Assembly (NCBI GenBank): GCA_040878225.1
Contig: JBBDMR010000101.1
Location: forward strand, 1 to 64,000
Direction: 5' to 3'
Origin: MA-ANB-1 sp040878225
GTDB lineage: Bacteria > Actinomycetota > Acidimicrobiia > Spongiisociales > ZC4RG35
Length of the DNA stretch: 64,000 nt
Shown: in pieces, positions 52,498 to 60,979 of the stretch
Numbering within the stretch: the stretch's first letter is position 1
Layout of the letters: every line of letters starts with the position of its first letter
Made by a program: the position numbers and the translations under genes
Notes under the pieces: model-generated
Databases searched by the model: none
What the model was told of the DNA's origin: nothing
What the model saw: only the letters and a program-made list of their open reading frames with translations

Positions 52498-53933
52498 GTC
52501 CCAGCACTCCCGGCTGTGGGAATCGTCAAAGTGAAGCGAGCACCGCCTTCCGGCGGAGTGTCGACGCTCACGGTACCTCCGTGGGCTTCAGCTATTGCAG
52601 AAACTATCGCAAGGCCAAGTCCGGCCCCTTCGGTTCGTGCCCTCGCCGACTCGGCCCGGGAAAATCTCTCGAAGATGCGTTGCTTGTCCTGCTCTTCGAT
52701 CCCGGGGCCTTCGTCTCGGACCCAGAGAACGACCGCGGAGCCCCCGATCTCCCCACCAACGTGGACGGGTGTCCCCGCCGGAGTGTGCTCTACGGCATTC
52801 CGGGCCAGGTTCATCATCGCCTGATTGAGACGGTGGCGGTCGGCGCGGAATTGACCGGGCTCAGCGCGCTCAACGTGCCAGGGGCGCTCTTCGAGCGCTT
52901 TTGCCTTACCGACCAGCTCCCGGATGAACTCGTCGAGATCTATCGGCCCGGGTTGGATGAAGTCGGGTTGTTCCGCCTTCGCAAGATCGAGCAAATCGTC
53001 GACGATCCTCGACATACGGTCAAGCTCGTCGGTGACCACTTTCACCGTCTCCTCTCGATCTTCGGGATCGTCACCCATCAGTTCCAGATTGCCCCGGATG
53101 ACGGTTATCGGCGTCCGCAGCTCGTGGCCGGCATCGTCGATGAAGCGTCGTTCCGAAGCGAATGCATCATCCAATCGGTCGAGCATTGCGTTGAAAGTGA
53201 CAGCCAGTTCGGCGATCTCGTCGTCTCCCTCGACTTCGATACGTTTGGAAATGTCGGTATCGGTGATGGCGCGGGCGGTTTCGGTCAGGTCGCGCAGGGG
53301 CTGGAGGATCCGACCGGCGGAGGCCCAGGCAAGGACGGTGGCGAGGAAGAAGATCGACCCGTAAACCACGGCGCCGAGGCGGATGGCTTGATCGACTGAA
53401 GCAAGCCGGTCGGACATCAGAACCGCGACAACAAACACACCGTTCAGCTCGTCGGCGGAGCCCAGAGGAACGGCCAGATACCGGACTTCACCGAGATCGG
53501 GGTCGTCGAGCACCCCCCGTTCGCTTTCGATGGTCATGCCCCAGGCAGCCACTTCAGGGAGATCGGCAAGGGTGCTGCCGAGTACATCGGTCTTGTAGAT
53601 TTCGCCGTCGACAAAGGTCATAAGACCTTCGCCCGCGAGCGGAACGTTGCGGGCAAAGAACGTGTCGAAGATCGCCCTGACATCGGTGCCAAACGGCTCC
53701 CCGGTCTCGGGGTCGAGGCCCTGGGCTAGCTGCCGCAATTCGCCGACTTCCTGGTCCATGGCGAGCTCAGCGTCGGAACGCGCCTGTGCCAGGAGAAAGG
53801 TGCGTTGCAGCAAGAGCGCCGCCACAAGAGAAACCCCGAGGAGGACTACATACCATCCGAGGATTCGTACCCGCACCGAGCCTGAGTTGCGCCGGGCGTC
53901 GACTGGCGAATCAGGTGTCGACCTCGGGATCAT
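52494..53933 (-). CDS. HAMP-type sensor histidine kinase
   Basis: 479 aa: helix 1 (about 22-45, ILGWYVVLLGVSLVAALLLQR), extracytoplasmic loop about 125 residues, helix 2 (about 180-203), HAMP, HisKA with FIDDAGHELRTPITVIRGN, and HATPase with RLNQAMMNLARNAVEHTP, RDEGPGIEEQD, GAGLGLAIV. Pairs with the OmpR-type regulator. The Asp/Ser-rich protein gene lies just upstream on the same strand across a hairpin. Confidence 0.93.
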   Translation of the reverse strand: MIPRSTPDSPVDARRNSGSVRVRILGWYVVLLGVSLVAALLLQRTFLLAQARSDAELAMDQEVGELRQLAQGLDPETGEPFGTDVRAIFDTFFARNVPLAGEGLMTFVDGEIYKTDVLGSTLADLPEVAAWGMTIESERGVLDDPDLGEVRYLAVPLGSADELNGVFVVAVLMSDRLASVDQAIRLGAVVYGSIFFLATVLAWASAGRILQPLRDLTETARAITDTDISKRIEVEGDDEIAELAVTFNAMLDRLDDAFASERRFIDDAGHELRTPITVIRGNLELMGDDPEDREETVKVVTDELDRMSRIVDDLLDLAKAEQPDFIQPGPIDLDEFIRELVGKAKALEERPWHVERAEPGQFRADRHRLNQAMMNLARNAVEHTPAGTPVHVGGEIGGSAVVLWVRDEGPGIEEQDKQRIFERFSRAESARARTEGAGLGLAIVSAIAEAHGGTVSVDTPPEGGARFTLTIPTAGSAGT

Positions 53934-53954
53934 GAATTGAGCCTACGACGCATC

Positions 53955-53991
53955 AGGACATGGGGAGATAGGGTAGCTCTCCCCATGTCCT
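53955..53991. terminator. 14-bp perfect hairpin upstream of the kinase gene
   Basis: AGGACATGGGGAGA (53955-53968) pairs perfectly with TCTCCCCATGTCCT (53978-53991) around TAGGGTAGC. It sits between the Asp/Ser-rich protein gene and the kinase on the minus strand and likely ends the former's transcript, or attenuates read-through. Confidence 0.8.
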
Positions 53992-54015
53992 GGAACTTGT
54001 GTTCGTGCCTTCGCT

Positions 54016-54441
54016 TCAGTCAGACGAGTCGGCGCTGTCGTCGGCTGAGTCGTCGGCTGAGTCATCGACCGGTGAGTCATCTGGAGAGTCATCTGGAGAG
54101 TCAATGGGCGAATCATCCGGTGAGTCGTCGGCTACTGCGGTATCGGGAGAATCATCGACTGAGTCGTCCAGATCTGCGCTCGCCAGCACGGTGTCGTCGA
54201 CTGAATCGATCGAGTCGATTGAGTCGAACTGGGTGACCGGGCCTGACACCACTTCGAACGCATGGGTCGTGGTCGTGGTCAGCTGTGTCGAATCGTCTCT
54301 CTGGTCCTGAATGTTGATCGCCGGCGGCGCATTGTTGGAACCGTCGGGGCTTGCCACGGCCAGGCCGGTGAGGCCGAGTGCGGCCATAGATGCTGCGCTA
54401 ACCACTACTTTCCAGTTCTTGACCTGTTCTTTGGTCTGCAT
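54016..54441 (-). CDS. Exported Asp/Ser-repeat protein
   Basis: 141 aa: N-terminal signal-like helix (VVVSAASMAALGLTGLAVAS), a short linker, then a C-terminal third of Asp/Ser repeats (DDSPDDSPIDSPDDSPDDSP and DDSADDSADD units, about 90-141). The repeat may bind calcium or other cations at the surface. It neighbours a two-component pair. ATG at 54441. Function not known. Confidence 0.7.
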   Translation of the reverse strand: MQTKEQVKNWKVVVSAASMAALGLTGLAVASPDGSNNAPPAINIQDQRDDSTQLTTTTTHAFEVVSGPVTQFDSIDSIDSVDDTVLASADLDDSVDDSPDTAVADDSPDDSPIDSPDDSPDDSPVDDSADDSADDSADSSD

Positions 54442-54472
54442 TTTTGCTCCTTCTCTCGAATGCGTTACGTGT

Positions 54473-55759
54473 TCATGATCGGTGGCGAACGTGAGACCTT
54501 CCTGAGGCAAGGATGAGACTCTTCTTATCCATCCAAAGCGACCTTTCCACCCAGCGCTGGGCGACGTCGATCCGCGCCACAGTCTCGGACGGCCACTCGG
54601 GGCGCTGCACCCGGAACGGGCCGGTCGCCTGTCCCAGGATGACTGCCGCGGTTCGTCTTCTCAGGTCGACAGGATCGAGCTTGGTCTCCCACATCTCCTG
54701 AAGACGACTGGAATAGGCGAGCACCCTCGTCGGATTCGGGGCACTGGAGGCAAGCAGTGTCAGGTGGCCCAGCATCATCGCCGGATCGTCCCCGGGCCGG
54801 CCCCACCCGTACGTGTCAACGTCAATCAAACCCGCGGGCTGACCGTCATGGACCAACACCTGCGCCTCGTAGAAATCACCGTGTACCGGAACGTCGGCAT
54901 CGCGGTCATCAGGCCCAATCGTGGACACAAGTTGACTGAGGCGGTCCGCCTCGGCGGGGACCACCCTGGAGAGCAGCTCAGCTATACGCGCCAGCTTTTC
55001 GATCGGCGACTTGGTCACCTTTTCGTCGAGGGGGTATGGAAGATCATCGATCAGGGCCGCCACGTCCGCCGGGGCGGGCAACCTTGCCCTCCCCTCCCGC
55101 AACACCCGCCTCAGATCCGCCCCAGGCATGGCCGGAAGCACTACTACGCCGAGGTCTGCGGAATAACCGAGGCTGTCCGGTACCGGCATTCGTGCGGAGA
55201 GGTGCCGGTGCTTCTCATGTAGCGACCTCGCCGCCTTCGGACGCACCACCTTCAAGAACAGCGAATGTGGAGAGCCAACAGCCTCGACAACACCCCGCCG
55301 ACCCGGGCGATAGGCGCGGAATCGGATCGAGCTGATTGTGGTCCCAACACCCATATCAGCGGTGAGCCTGGAGACGGTGGCACGATCGAGGGCGGAGGAC
55401 AGCCCGGGAAGCTCCGGATCGTTGGGCACCACCCAAACACCAACCGCCCCGTCCGGTCCCTCGACCCGTGCGGCGCCATCCGGGATGCGGCCAGCAGTAG
55501 CCACGATTTGGTGGCTCCCCTCCAACAACCCCCCCTCGGCCATGACCCTGTATCGGACGACCAGCTGCTTTCCGGGCCACCATGACGACTGCACGGCGTG
55601 CAGGGCGGTGAGAGTTGAGCCGGCCTCCTCGACGACGGCGAGCACCGGTGCCGGAACCCTGTCGGTCAGGAGCGTCTCGCTGCCGGGAAGGGAGGCGTCG
55701 ACAGCGCCACGGCCAATGGAGTTCACTGGGAACATGGCTTTAAGTGTCCCCGCCGCCAC
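54473..55759 (-). CDS. Aminoglycoside-phosphotransferase-fold kinase
   Basis: 428 aa. The APH/choline kinase-like catalytic motifs are VHGDFYEAQVLV (catalytic Asp) and GLIDVDTYGWGRPGDDPA (metal Asp). Probably phosphorylates a small molecule; not a canonical resistance gene. GTG at 55759 or ATG at 55735 are both possible starts. Confidence 0.8.
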   Translation of the reverse strand: MAAGTLKAMFPVNSIGRGAVDASLPGSETLLTDRVPAPVLAVVEEAGSTLTALHAVQSSWWPGKQLVVRYRVMAEGGLLEGSHQIVATAGRIPDGAARVEGPDGAVGVWVVPNDPELPGLSSALDRATVSRLTADMGVGTTISSIRFRAYRPGRRGVVEAVGSPHSLFLKVVRPKAARSLHEKHRHLSARMPVPDSLGYSADLGVVVLPAMPGADLRRVLREGRARLPAPADVAALIDDLPYPLDEKVTKSPIEKLARIAELLSRVVPAEADRLSQLVSTIGPDDRDADVPVHGDFYEAQVLVHDGQPAGLIDVDTYGWGRPGDDPAMMLGHLTLLASSAPNPTRVLAYSSRLQEMWETKLDPVDLRRRTAAVILGQATGPFRVQRPEWPSETVARIDVAQRWVERSLWMDKKSLILASGRSHVRHRS

Positions 55760-55825
55760 TAAGACCTGGATAAGACCTTCATGAGAGTTCTCTCATAAAG
55801 CCTGGTTTCACGCAGATCCGAGTGT

Positions 55826-56245
55826 TCACTCCATAAGCCGCCGGGCGTGGTCCAACATGGCCCGGAGCTCGCCCAGATCGAGGGCTGACAGGTCCTTGAA
55901 GCCGATGCTCGCAGCACCCACCTTGACCTTCCCCAGGCGGTCGCCGTAGGTCCTGGAGAGGTACTCACCGTCTTCGACCGCATTCACGTAGAGGCTGAGA
56001 TGGTTCTTCTGCGCAGCAAGGCCGACCTTGAACCATTCAACGGTCCGGTTCGAGTTTTCGTAGGTGAAATCTCCGTACCCGATGATCTCCTGGTCGGTCC
56101 CGCCCCACAGTTTTCCCTCCCACAACACCCGCAGCTCGCCGGAAAACACGTCGGCAGTGAGGTCGTCTATTGCCTTGAAGTCTTCCCGCACCCCCTCAGG
56201 GAGCGAGTTGATGTGATCTTCGACTGATCGGTCGGTGACTCTCAT
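55826..56245 (-). CDS. DUF1801 protein
   Basis: 139 aa small domain of the YdhG/DUF1801 type: VEDHINSLPEGVREDFKAIDDL, LWEGKLWGGTDQEIIGYGDF and KNHLSLYVNAV, then a C-terminal FKDLSALDLGELRAML. Function unknown. ATG at 56245 is chosen; the upstream frame adds an unsupported leader. Confidence 0.8.
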   Translation of the reverse strand: MRVTDRSVEDHINSLPEGVREDFKAIDDLTADVFSGELRVLWEGKLWGGTDQEIIGYGDFTYENSNRTVEWFKVGLAAQKNHLSLYVNAVEDGEYLSRTYGDRLGKVKVGAASIGFKDLSALDLGELRAMLDHARRLME

Positions 56246-56303
56246 ATGGATCTCGATATCTGCCGGCGCCGGAGCTGGTGGCTGTTTATACCTCAGGAGC
56301 CTG

Positions 56304-56519
56304 TCATCGTGTCCCGTGCATCGTCGTATAGCGATGGACCGCAAGCGGGGCGAAGATGGCGATGATCACCACGACCCATAGCAGGGTGGAGAGGACCGGG
56401 TTTGGACCTGCTTCTCTCTGCATTCTCTCGATCGCAGCAGGGTCGGTGTATGCAGTGGCGGCGCCGGTTCGCTCGGCTATTCCCTCTTCGAGCAACCGTT
56501 TTGACTTCCTCGGCTTCAA
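56304..56519 (-). CDS. Small membrane protein
   Basis: 71 aa with a charged N-terminal half (MKPRKSKRLLEEG, DPAAIERMQREAG) and one C-terminal helix (about 43-61, LSTLLWVVVIIAIFAPLAV). The TTG start overlaps the stop of the upstream YqeY-like gene (ATTGA), supporting co-translation. Function unknown. Confidence 0.6.
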   Translation of the reverse strand: MKPRKSKRLLEEGIAERTGAATAYTDPAAIERMQREAGPNPVLSTLLWVVVIIAIFAPLAVHRYTTMHGTR

Positions 56520-56695
56520 TTTTCGCCGGGCAGAGTCGCCTGCATAGACATCAACTGGGTCGGTGGTAGTCGATGCGGTACCGCACCGGCATTCGTAATC
56601 GAAGACAGAAGCGAGCGAATCACACTCACCTTCACTGAGTCTCCCGCTTTGAGCGCGGAGGTGGGATCGGACTGGAGGGTGGCGAGCAACCGCAC
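56516..56695 (-). CDS. Short YqeY/GatB-like protein
   Basis: 59 aa. The sequence LKAGDSVKVSVIRSLLSSIT followed by NAGAV matches the N-terminal helix pair of the YqeY/GatB domain, but the rest of the domain is missing. It begins with GTG 8 bases after the CAAX protease stop and ends overlapping the small membrane protein start. It is either a miniature YqeY-like protein or a decayed fragment still kept in an operon. Confidence 0.55.
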   Translation of the reverse strand: MRLLATLQSDPTSALKAGDSVKVSVIRSLLSSITNAGAVPHRLPPTQLMSMQATLPGEN

Positions 56696-56702
56696 CTGGA
56701 GG

Positions 56703-57440
56703 CTAGCCCTGCCTGGTTGTGACTGGGTCCTCATTGATTCGAGTGAGGCCCGCGAAACGAGGCCCTCCTGCCACCCTGGCAAACAGCGCCATCGTGATAT
56801 TGAGGAGCGCGTGCACCACCACCGGAACCCAAATCGACCCGGTCGCGATACGCAAGGCGACGAATCCAAATCCTGCCAGCGTGGTAACAGCGATGGTGGC
56901 GAGCACATGGACCGTTGTGGAGCTGTCACCTAAATGATTTTCCGACTGTTCGAGCGCAGGCCCGAGATGCCATAGACCGAATAAGCCTCCTCCGACCAGG
57001 ATCGCCACCGGTGTCGAATAGACCGCAGTCAGAGCCGCATGAAGCACTCCTCTGAAGAATGCCTCCTCGATCAAGGCGGTCAGGATCGGGATCCGGAACG
57101 CTATCTGAAATACCGCTCCCCGACGTCCCAGGCCGGCAATCCGCGGGTCGGCCAGTGCAGGACGGAGGCGGTCACTCCAGAGCATTGTGACACCAATCCA
57201 CGAAACCACGACAAAGGAGACAATCGCCCAGATAGCAACTGTGGCCGGGTCGGGGGCACCCAGGCCAATGGTTCCGAATCCGAAAACGGCCCCGGCCGTC
57301 AGCGTTAGACCGGCGCCAACCAGCCCGATCGTCACCGGCGCCCAGCCTGCTCGGATCCGTGCAGGGAGCAAGAAGAAGACGATCGTCTGGAAGGTTGCTG
57401 CATAGACGACAAGCGGACCCACGGCGGCAGCAAATGTCAT
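56703..57440 (-). CDS. CPBP (CAAX-like) intramembrane metalloprotease
   Basis: 245 aa, about six helices. The CPBP/Abi motifs EEAFFRG (ALIEEAFFRGVLHA) and the downstream FGLWHLGPAL and VPVVVHALLNIT provide the metal ligands E, E, H, H. May process membrane peptides or resist bacteriocins. ATG at 57440 is 10 bases after the inverted-repeat element. Confidence 0.87.
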   Translation of the reverse strand: MTFAAAVGPLVVYAATFQTIVFFLLPARIRAGWAPVTIGLVGAGLTLTAGAVFGFGTIGLGAPDPATVAIWAIVSFVVVSWIGVTMLWSDRLRPALADPRIAGLGRRGAVFQIAFRIPILTALIEEAFFRGVLHAALTAVYSTPVAILVGGGLFGLWHLGPALEQSENHLGDSSTTVHVLATIAVTTLAGFGFVALRIATGSIWVPVVVHALLNITMALFARVAGGPRFAGLTRINEDPVTTRQG

Positions 57441-57449
57441 GGGCTGGCT

Positions 57450-57515
57450 AGTGTCCTGTCCGGCAGATCGTGCTCGCATTTCAACGGCCCTTGTCCCCCT
57501 GCCGGACAGGACACT
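57450..57515. mobile_element. Inverted-repeat element copy B (short MITE-like)
   Basis: 66 bp with perfect 16-bp inverted ends AGTGTCCTGTCCGGCA and TGCCGGACAGGACACT. Inverted, it matches the right end of copy A (11187-11349) in about 48 of 52 positions, as if copy A had lost about 100 internal bases. It sits 9 bases before the CAAX protease start. Confidence 0.75.
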
Positions 57516-57572
57516 TGTTCTGCATGCATGTTCGGTAGTTCCCGTCTCCAGCCCTTTTGAAACAAAGAACGG

Positions 57573-58166
57573 CTAATTCTTGGCCGGAGTGAGATATCCG
57601 CGAATTCGGGGAGCGACCTCAGCGACCAACGAATCGACGCTGGCGCTAGCCAGTGGCTCCAATGCCACCACATAACGAAGAATAGCTATCCCGATCAAGT
57701 TAGACGCTGCCAGCTCCATCCGGAGCTCGGCGTCAGGACCATCGAGGAACTCGCCGATCCGGCTGATAACGGCATCAACCACGAATTCGGCCATTGGTGG
57801 CGGTTGCCCGGTTTCAAAGGCCGCCCGCAGCTGGCCGAGAAGTGCCTGGCGAGAATCGGGGTGCTCCCACACCTCGAAAAACAACCTCGTCAATCGCTCT
57901 GCCACGCTGTCATCTGCCACACCCTCGATGAATACCCGGTCGATCATCGCCGTCGGGCTGGTCGGCAAGGCGACAGAGGCGGCAAATAGGTCTTGCTTGG
58001 TCCCGAAGTAGTGAATCACCAGGGACGGGTCGACCCCTGCCATTCCCGCAATCCGCCTGATAGTCGAGCCGTTGTAGCCGACGCCGGCAAAACTGGCCCG
58101 GGCCGCATCGAGAATCGCCTCCCTGGTGTCAGGTGATCCACGACGAGGGCCGCGTTTCCTGCTCAA
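57573..58166 (-). CDS. TetR-family regulator
   Basis: 197 aa: HTH with TREAILDAARASFAGVGYNGSTIRRIAGMAGV and LVIHYFGTKQDLF, then a helical ligand-binding domain (TetR_C_33-like, AFETGQPPPMAEF). It is the last gene of the exporter operon and likely binds the palindrome at 60898-60913 upstream of it. Overlaps the ATPase gene by 4 bases. Confidence 0.88.
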   Translation of the reverse strand: MSRKRGPRRGSPDTREAILDAARASFAGVGYNGSTIRRIAGMAGVDPSLVIHYFGTKQDLFAASVALPTSPTAMIDRVFIEGVADDSVAERLTRLFFEVWEHPDSRQALLGQLRAAFETGQPPPMAEFVVDAVISRIGEFLDGPDAELRMELAASNLIGIAILRYVVALEPLASASVDSLVAEVAPRIRGYLTPAKN

Positions 58167-59014
58167 GCTGTGACGAGGTCGACGAAAGCTTCTTCAAGTG
58201 TGGCCGGTCGTTCATGTATCGCCAGTTCGGTGTCGTTCCCGAACACAGCAATCACCCGATCGATACCAATCCCGACGACTCGAAGCCCGGTTCCTGCAAA
58301 AGATCCGACCAGTCCGGCCTCGGAGATCATGTCCATATTCCTCGCCTGATCGCCACCCGTCACCGACACCGTTCTTCGGGAACCGATGATTTCTTTCAGT
58401 GTTCCCTCGGCAACCACGAGGCCATCAGCCAACATAAGGAGCCTGTCGCACTGCTCGGCTTCCTCGAGATGATGGGTCGTAACCAATACACCCGCCCCTT
58501 CAGCAGATGCATCGCGGATTGTCTCCCAGAGTCCTGCCCGTCCCAGAACCCCGACCCCGGATGTGGGCTCGTCGAGGACCAGAAGCTCAGGCCGGTGCGA
58601 AAGAGCAGCTGCGAAAGCCACCCTGCGCTGGATGCCGTGCGACAGCTGCCCGACTGGCTGATCGATGGCTGGAAGCAACGAGGAAATCGGCACCGGTTCG
58701 GCGACACCGTATACCCCCCTCTGGAATTCGAGGTTCTCTGCGACAGTGAGGTCTGTATACAGACCCAGCCCCTGGGGCACGTATCCCACCCTCCTAAGCA
58801 CCTCACGCCCGGGAGCCAGGCCCATCACCCGTACCCGACCGGAGTCCGGCAGGGTCAGGCCCAGCAGGCACCTGATGAGTGAGGTCTTCCCCGCCCCATT
58901 CGCCCCGAGAAGCCCGACTATCTCCCCTGAGCTCACTTCGAGATCCACTCCTCTCAGAGCGGCGACATCTCCAAACGACTTGTGCAGCCCATCGATGACA
59001 GCAAGCGTGCTCAT
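58163..59014 (-). CDS. ABC exporter ATPase (second)
   Basis: 283 aa. Walker A GLLGANGAGKTS (about 34-45), Q-loop YVPQGLGLYTDLT, signature QLSHGIQRRVAFAAAL (Gly replaced by His in LSHG), Walker B ELLVLDEPTSGVG, switch TTHHLEEAEQCD. The altered signature LSHG suggests a regulatory rather than strongly catalytic site. Overlaps the first ATPase and TetR genes by 4 bases each. Confidence 0.9.
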   Translation of the reverse strand: MSTLAVIDGLHKSFGDVAALRGVDLEVSSGEIVGLLGANGAGKTSLIRCLLGLTLPDSGRVRVMGLAPGREVLRRVGYVPQGLGLYTDLTVAENLEFQRGVYGVAEPVPISSLLPAIDQPVGQLSHGIQRRVAFAAALSHRPELLVLDEPTSGVGVLGRAGLWETIRDASAEGAGVLVTTHHLEEAEQCDRLLMLADGLVVAEGTLKEIIGSRRTVSVTGGDQARNMDMISEAGLVGSFAGTGLRVVGIGIDRVIAVFGNDTELAIHERPATLEEAFVDLVTA

Positions 59015-59826
59015 ATCCTCTGCCGCATCAACGTCCGAGCGGTGAGTATGTCGGTGAGGTCGGGCTCCACCTGCTGAGCGCCGGAAGGGAACGACCCGTC
59101 GTCACTCCAGTAATGCCACTGGCTACCCCTCCGCCAGCGGTGCACGGCCCCGGTCGGACGTTCCGACGTGCGCCAGATCGGGCCTGGCACCGAATTGAGT
59201 ATCGCCTCGGGTGCGCCCGACACTATCTCCACGCCGGCCTCGAGGGCGAGAATGTGGGAGGCTCTCGCAGCTTCATCGAGGTAAGTCGTTGTCATCACGA
59301 CCGCGGTTCCCTCCGCAGCCGATCTCGAGATCAGCCGCCACAATTCCGACCGGCTGACAGGGTCCACGCCGGTGGTCGGCTCGTCGAGCACAAGTATCAG
59401 CGGGCGTGCAACGAGCGCCATCGCAACCCCGAGTTTTTGGCGCATCCCGCCCGAAAGGTGGGCCGCAAGCCGATCCCTCGCGTCTTCGAGTCCGGTGGCA
59501 CCGAGCAATCCATCGAGTCTGCGGGTCTTCTCGGCAGGACCGAGTCGGTACACATCCGCTACGAAATGAAGGTTCTCGGCGACCGTCAGATCAGGCCAGG
59601 AGCCGGATGAAGCGGGCTGGTACCCCACGGCAGATCGATCAGGCAGAACCACCTTTCCTGACTCAAAAGGAATCAATCGGCCCAGGACGCGAGCGAGGGT
59701 GGTCTTTCCGGCGCCATCTCCGCCGACAACGGCGGCAATCGAACCCGGCACCACGTCGAGGTCGATTTCGCTCAGGGCCGGCTGTGACCCGATGCTCACC
59801 CCAAGCCCCCTCACTCCCCAGTTCAC
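59011..59826 (-). CDS. ABC exporter ATPase (first)
   Basis: 271 aa. Walker A VVGGDGAGKTT (about 36-46), signature HLSGGMRQKLGVAMALVA, Walker B ILVLDEPTTGVDP, switch MTTTYLDEAARAS (His replaced by Tyr). Two different ATPases with one permease resemble the YbhF/YhiH-type exporters. Overlaps the permease gene by 4 bases. Confidence 0.9.
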   Translation of the reverse strand: MNWGVRGLGVSIGSQPALSEIDLDVVPGSIAAVVGGDGAGKTTLARVLGRLIPFESGKVVLPDRSAVGYQPASSGSWPDLTVAENLHFVADVYRLGPAEKTRRLDGLLGATGLEDARDRLAAHLSGGMRQKLGVAMALVARPLILVLDEPTTGVDPVSRSELWRLISRSAAEGTAVVMTTTYLDEAARASHILALEAGVEIVSGAPEAILNSVPGPIWRTSERPTGAVHRWRRGSQWHYWSDDGSFPSGAQQVEPDLTDILTARTLMRQRI

Positions 59827-60887
59827 GCCGCAGCCCCTGCCCCAGCCCTTGCCGCGGTGCCACCTTTGTCCGCCGACCCGAGGTCCCGTCGAAAACGGAG
59901 CACGGCGAGGCCGAAAATGAATGTCCCGAGGATGGCCAGGAGACCCAATGGGAAGATCATGTCGAAGAACATTGCGCCGCGCAGCATCACACCCTGAGCG
60001 ACCAGGTTGAAGTAAGTGAGAGGTAGCAGATAGCCGATCCAGCGGACACCGGCCGCCATGGAGTCGAGCGGGAAGATCAGCCCCGACAGTAGTACCTGAG
60101 GCAGCAAGGTCATCAAAGCCAGCTGGATTGCCTGACCCTGGTTCTGCGAGACGCTGGAGACCAACACACCAAGCCCGAGAGTGACAAACAGAAACATGAG
60201 CGAGCCGAGACCGAGGAGCAAGAACGAGCCGTTGAACGGAACGTCGAACAGTGCCGTACCGACGACGAGCACTACCACGAGGTCGAGGGACGCGACCAAG
60301 AAATACGGGGCGATTTTTCCGATGAACACGTCAGTCGGACGCAGAGGCATTACAGCTAGTTGTTCGAGTGTGCCCGCCTGCCGTTCTTTGACAACCCCCA
60401 AGCTGGTGATCACCGTTCCAACGAACAGAAGGATGAGCCCGGCCAGGCCCGGCACCAGAACTGCCGAGGTCTCCAGGTCAGGATTGAACAGAATTTCGGT
60501 TTCGAGCCCGGGAAAAGACAGAGAGGCGTTGGCCAGCATCTGCGAAGCCGTCCGGGCCGGGAACAACTGAGAACCGTCGATCAGAGCCGTGGGATTCCCT
60601 GGCCCGGTGATGATCGCAACCACGACTTCGGCACGCCGCAGATCCTCCCGCGCCGTGTCGGCGGTGCCTGCCGTGTCCACCTCCAGGACCTCAAACGGGG
60701 CCGGCAGCATCGCCGATACCCCATCGGCACCCGGTCCGTAGACGGCAGTGTCGATTGCGGAGACATCAAATGATGCTGCGTAGCCGAACACAACGAGAAG
60801 AAGCACCGGCATCACGATCATCATCGCCAGGGTCCGGTGGTCTCTGCGTACCTGGCGGAACTCCTTGACGATCATCGCCCACATCAT
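59823..60887 (-). CDS. ABC-2 exporter permease (YhhJ/YbhR-like)
   Basis: 354 aa. One N-terminal helix (LAMMIVMPVLLLVVFGYAAS), a large extracytoplasmic loop, and five C-terminal helices with LGVVKERQAGTLEQLAVMPLRP and QVLLSGLIFPLDSMA, the ABC2_membrane_3 signature. First gene of the operon permease-ATPase-ATPase-tetR. ATG 60887 or 60884. Confidence 0.9.
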   Translation of the reverse strand: MMWAMIVKEFRQVRRDHRTLAMMIVMPVLLLVVFGYAASFDVSAIDTAVYGPGADGVSAMLPAPFEVLEVDTAGTADTAREDLRRAEVVVAIITGPGNPTALIDGSQLFPARTASQMLANASLSFPGLETEILFNPDLETSAVLVPGLAGLILLFVGTVITSLGVVKERQAGTLEQLAVMPLRPTDVFIGKIAPYFLVASLDLVVVLVVGTALFDVPFNGSFLLLGLGSLMFLFVTLGLGVLVSSVSQNQGQAIQLALMTLLPQVLLSGLIFPLDSMAAGVRWIGYLLPLTYFNLVAQGVMLRGAMFFDMIFPLGLLAILGTFIFGLAVLRFRRDLGSADKGGTAARAGAGAAA

Positions 60888-60897
60888 TCACTCCTAA

Positions 60898-60913
60898 TTC
60901 AACAGTTGTTGAA
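60898..60913. promoter_or_regulatory. TetR-type operator palindrome
   Basis: TTCAACAGTTGTTGAA: 7-bp arms TTCAACA/TGTTGAA around GT, 11 bases upstream of the permease start and AT-rich against the local GC. Likely the TetR regulator's operator, giving autoregulation of the exporter operon. Confidence 0.75.
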
Positions 60914-60979
60914 ATATAACAAACCCGCTGTCTCTGGTGAAGGACCGCGAGGTGCAGTGACGCAGAGGGCGGGCCGCGA

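Noticed and set aside
54473..55759. Aminoglycoside resistance gene
   Set aside because: Only the general kinase fold motifs are seen; no resistance-type neighbours and low match outside the motifs.
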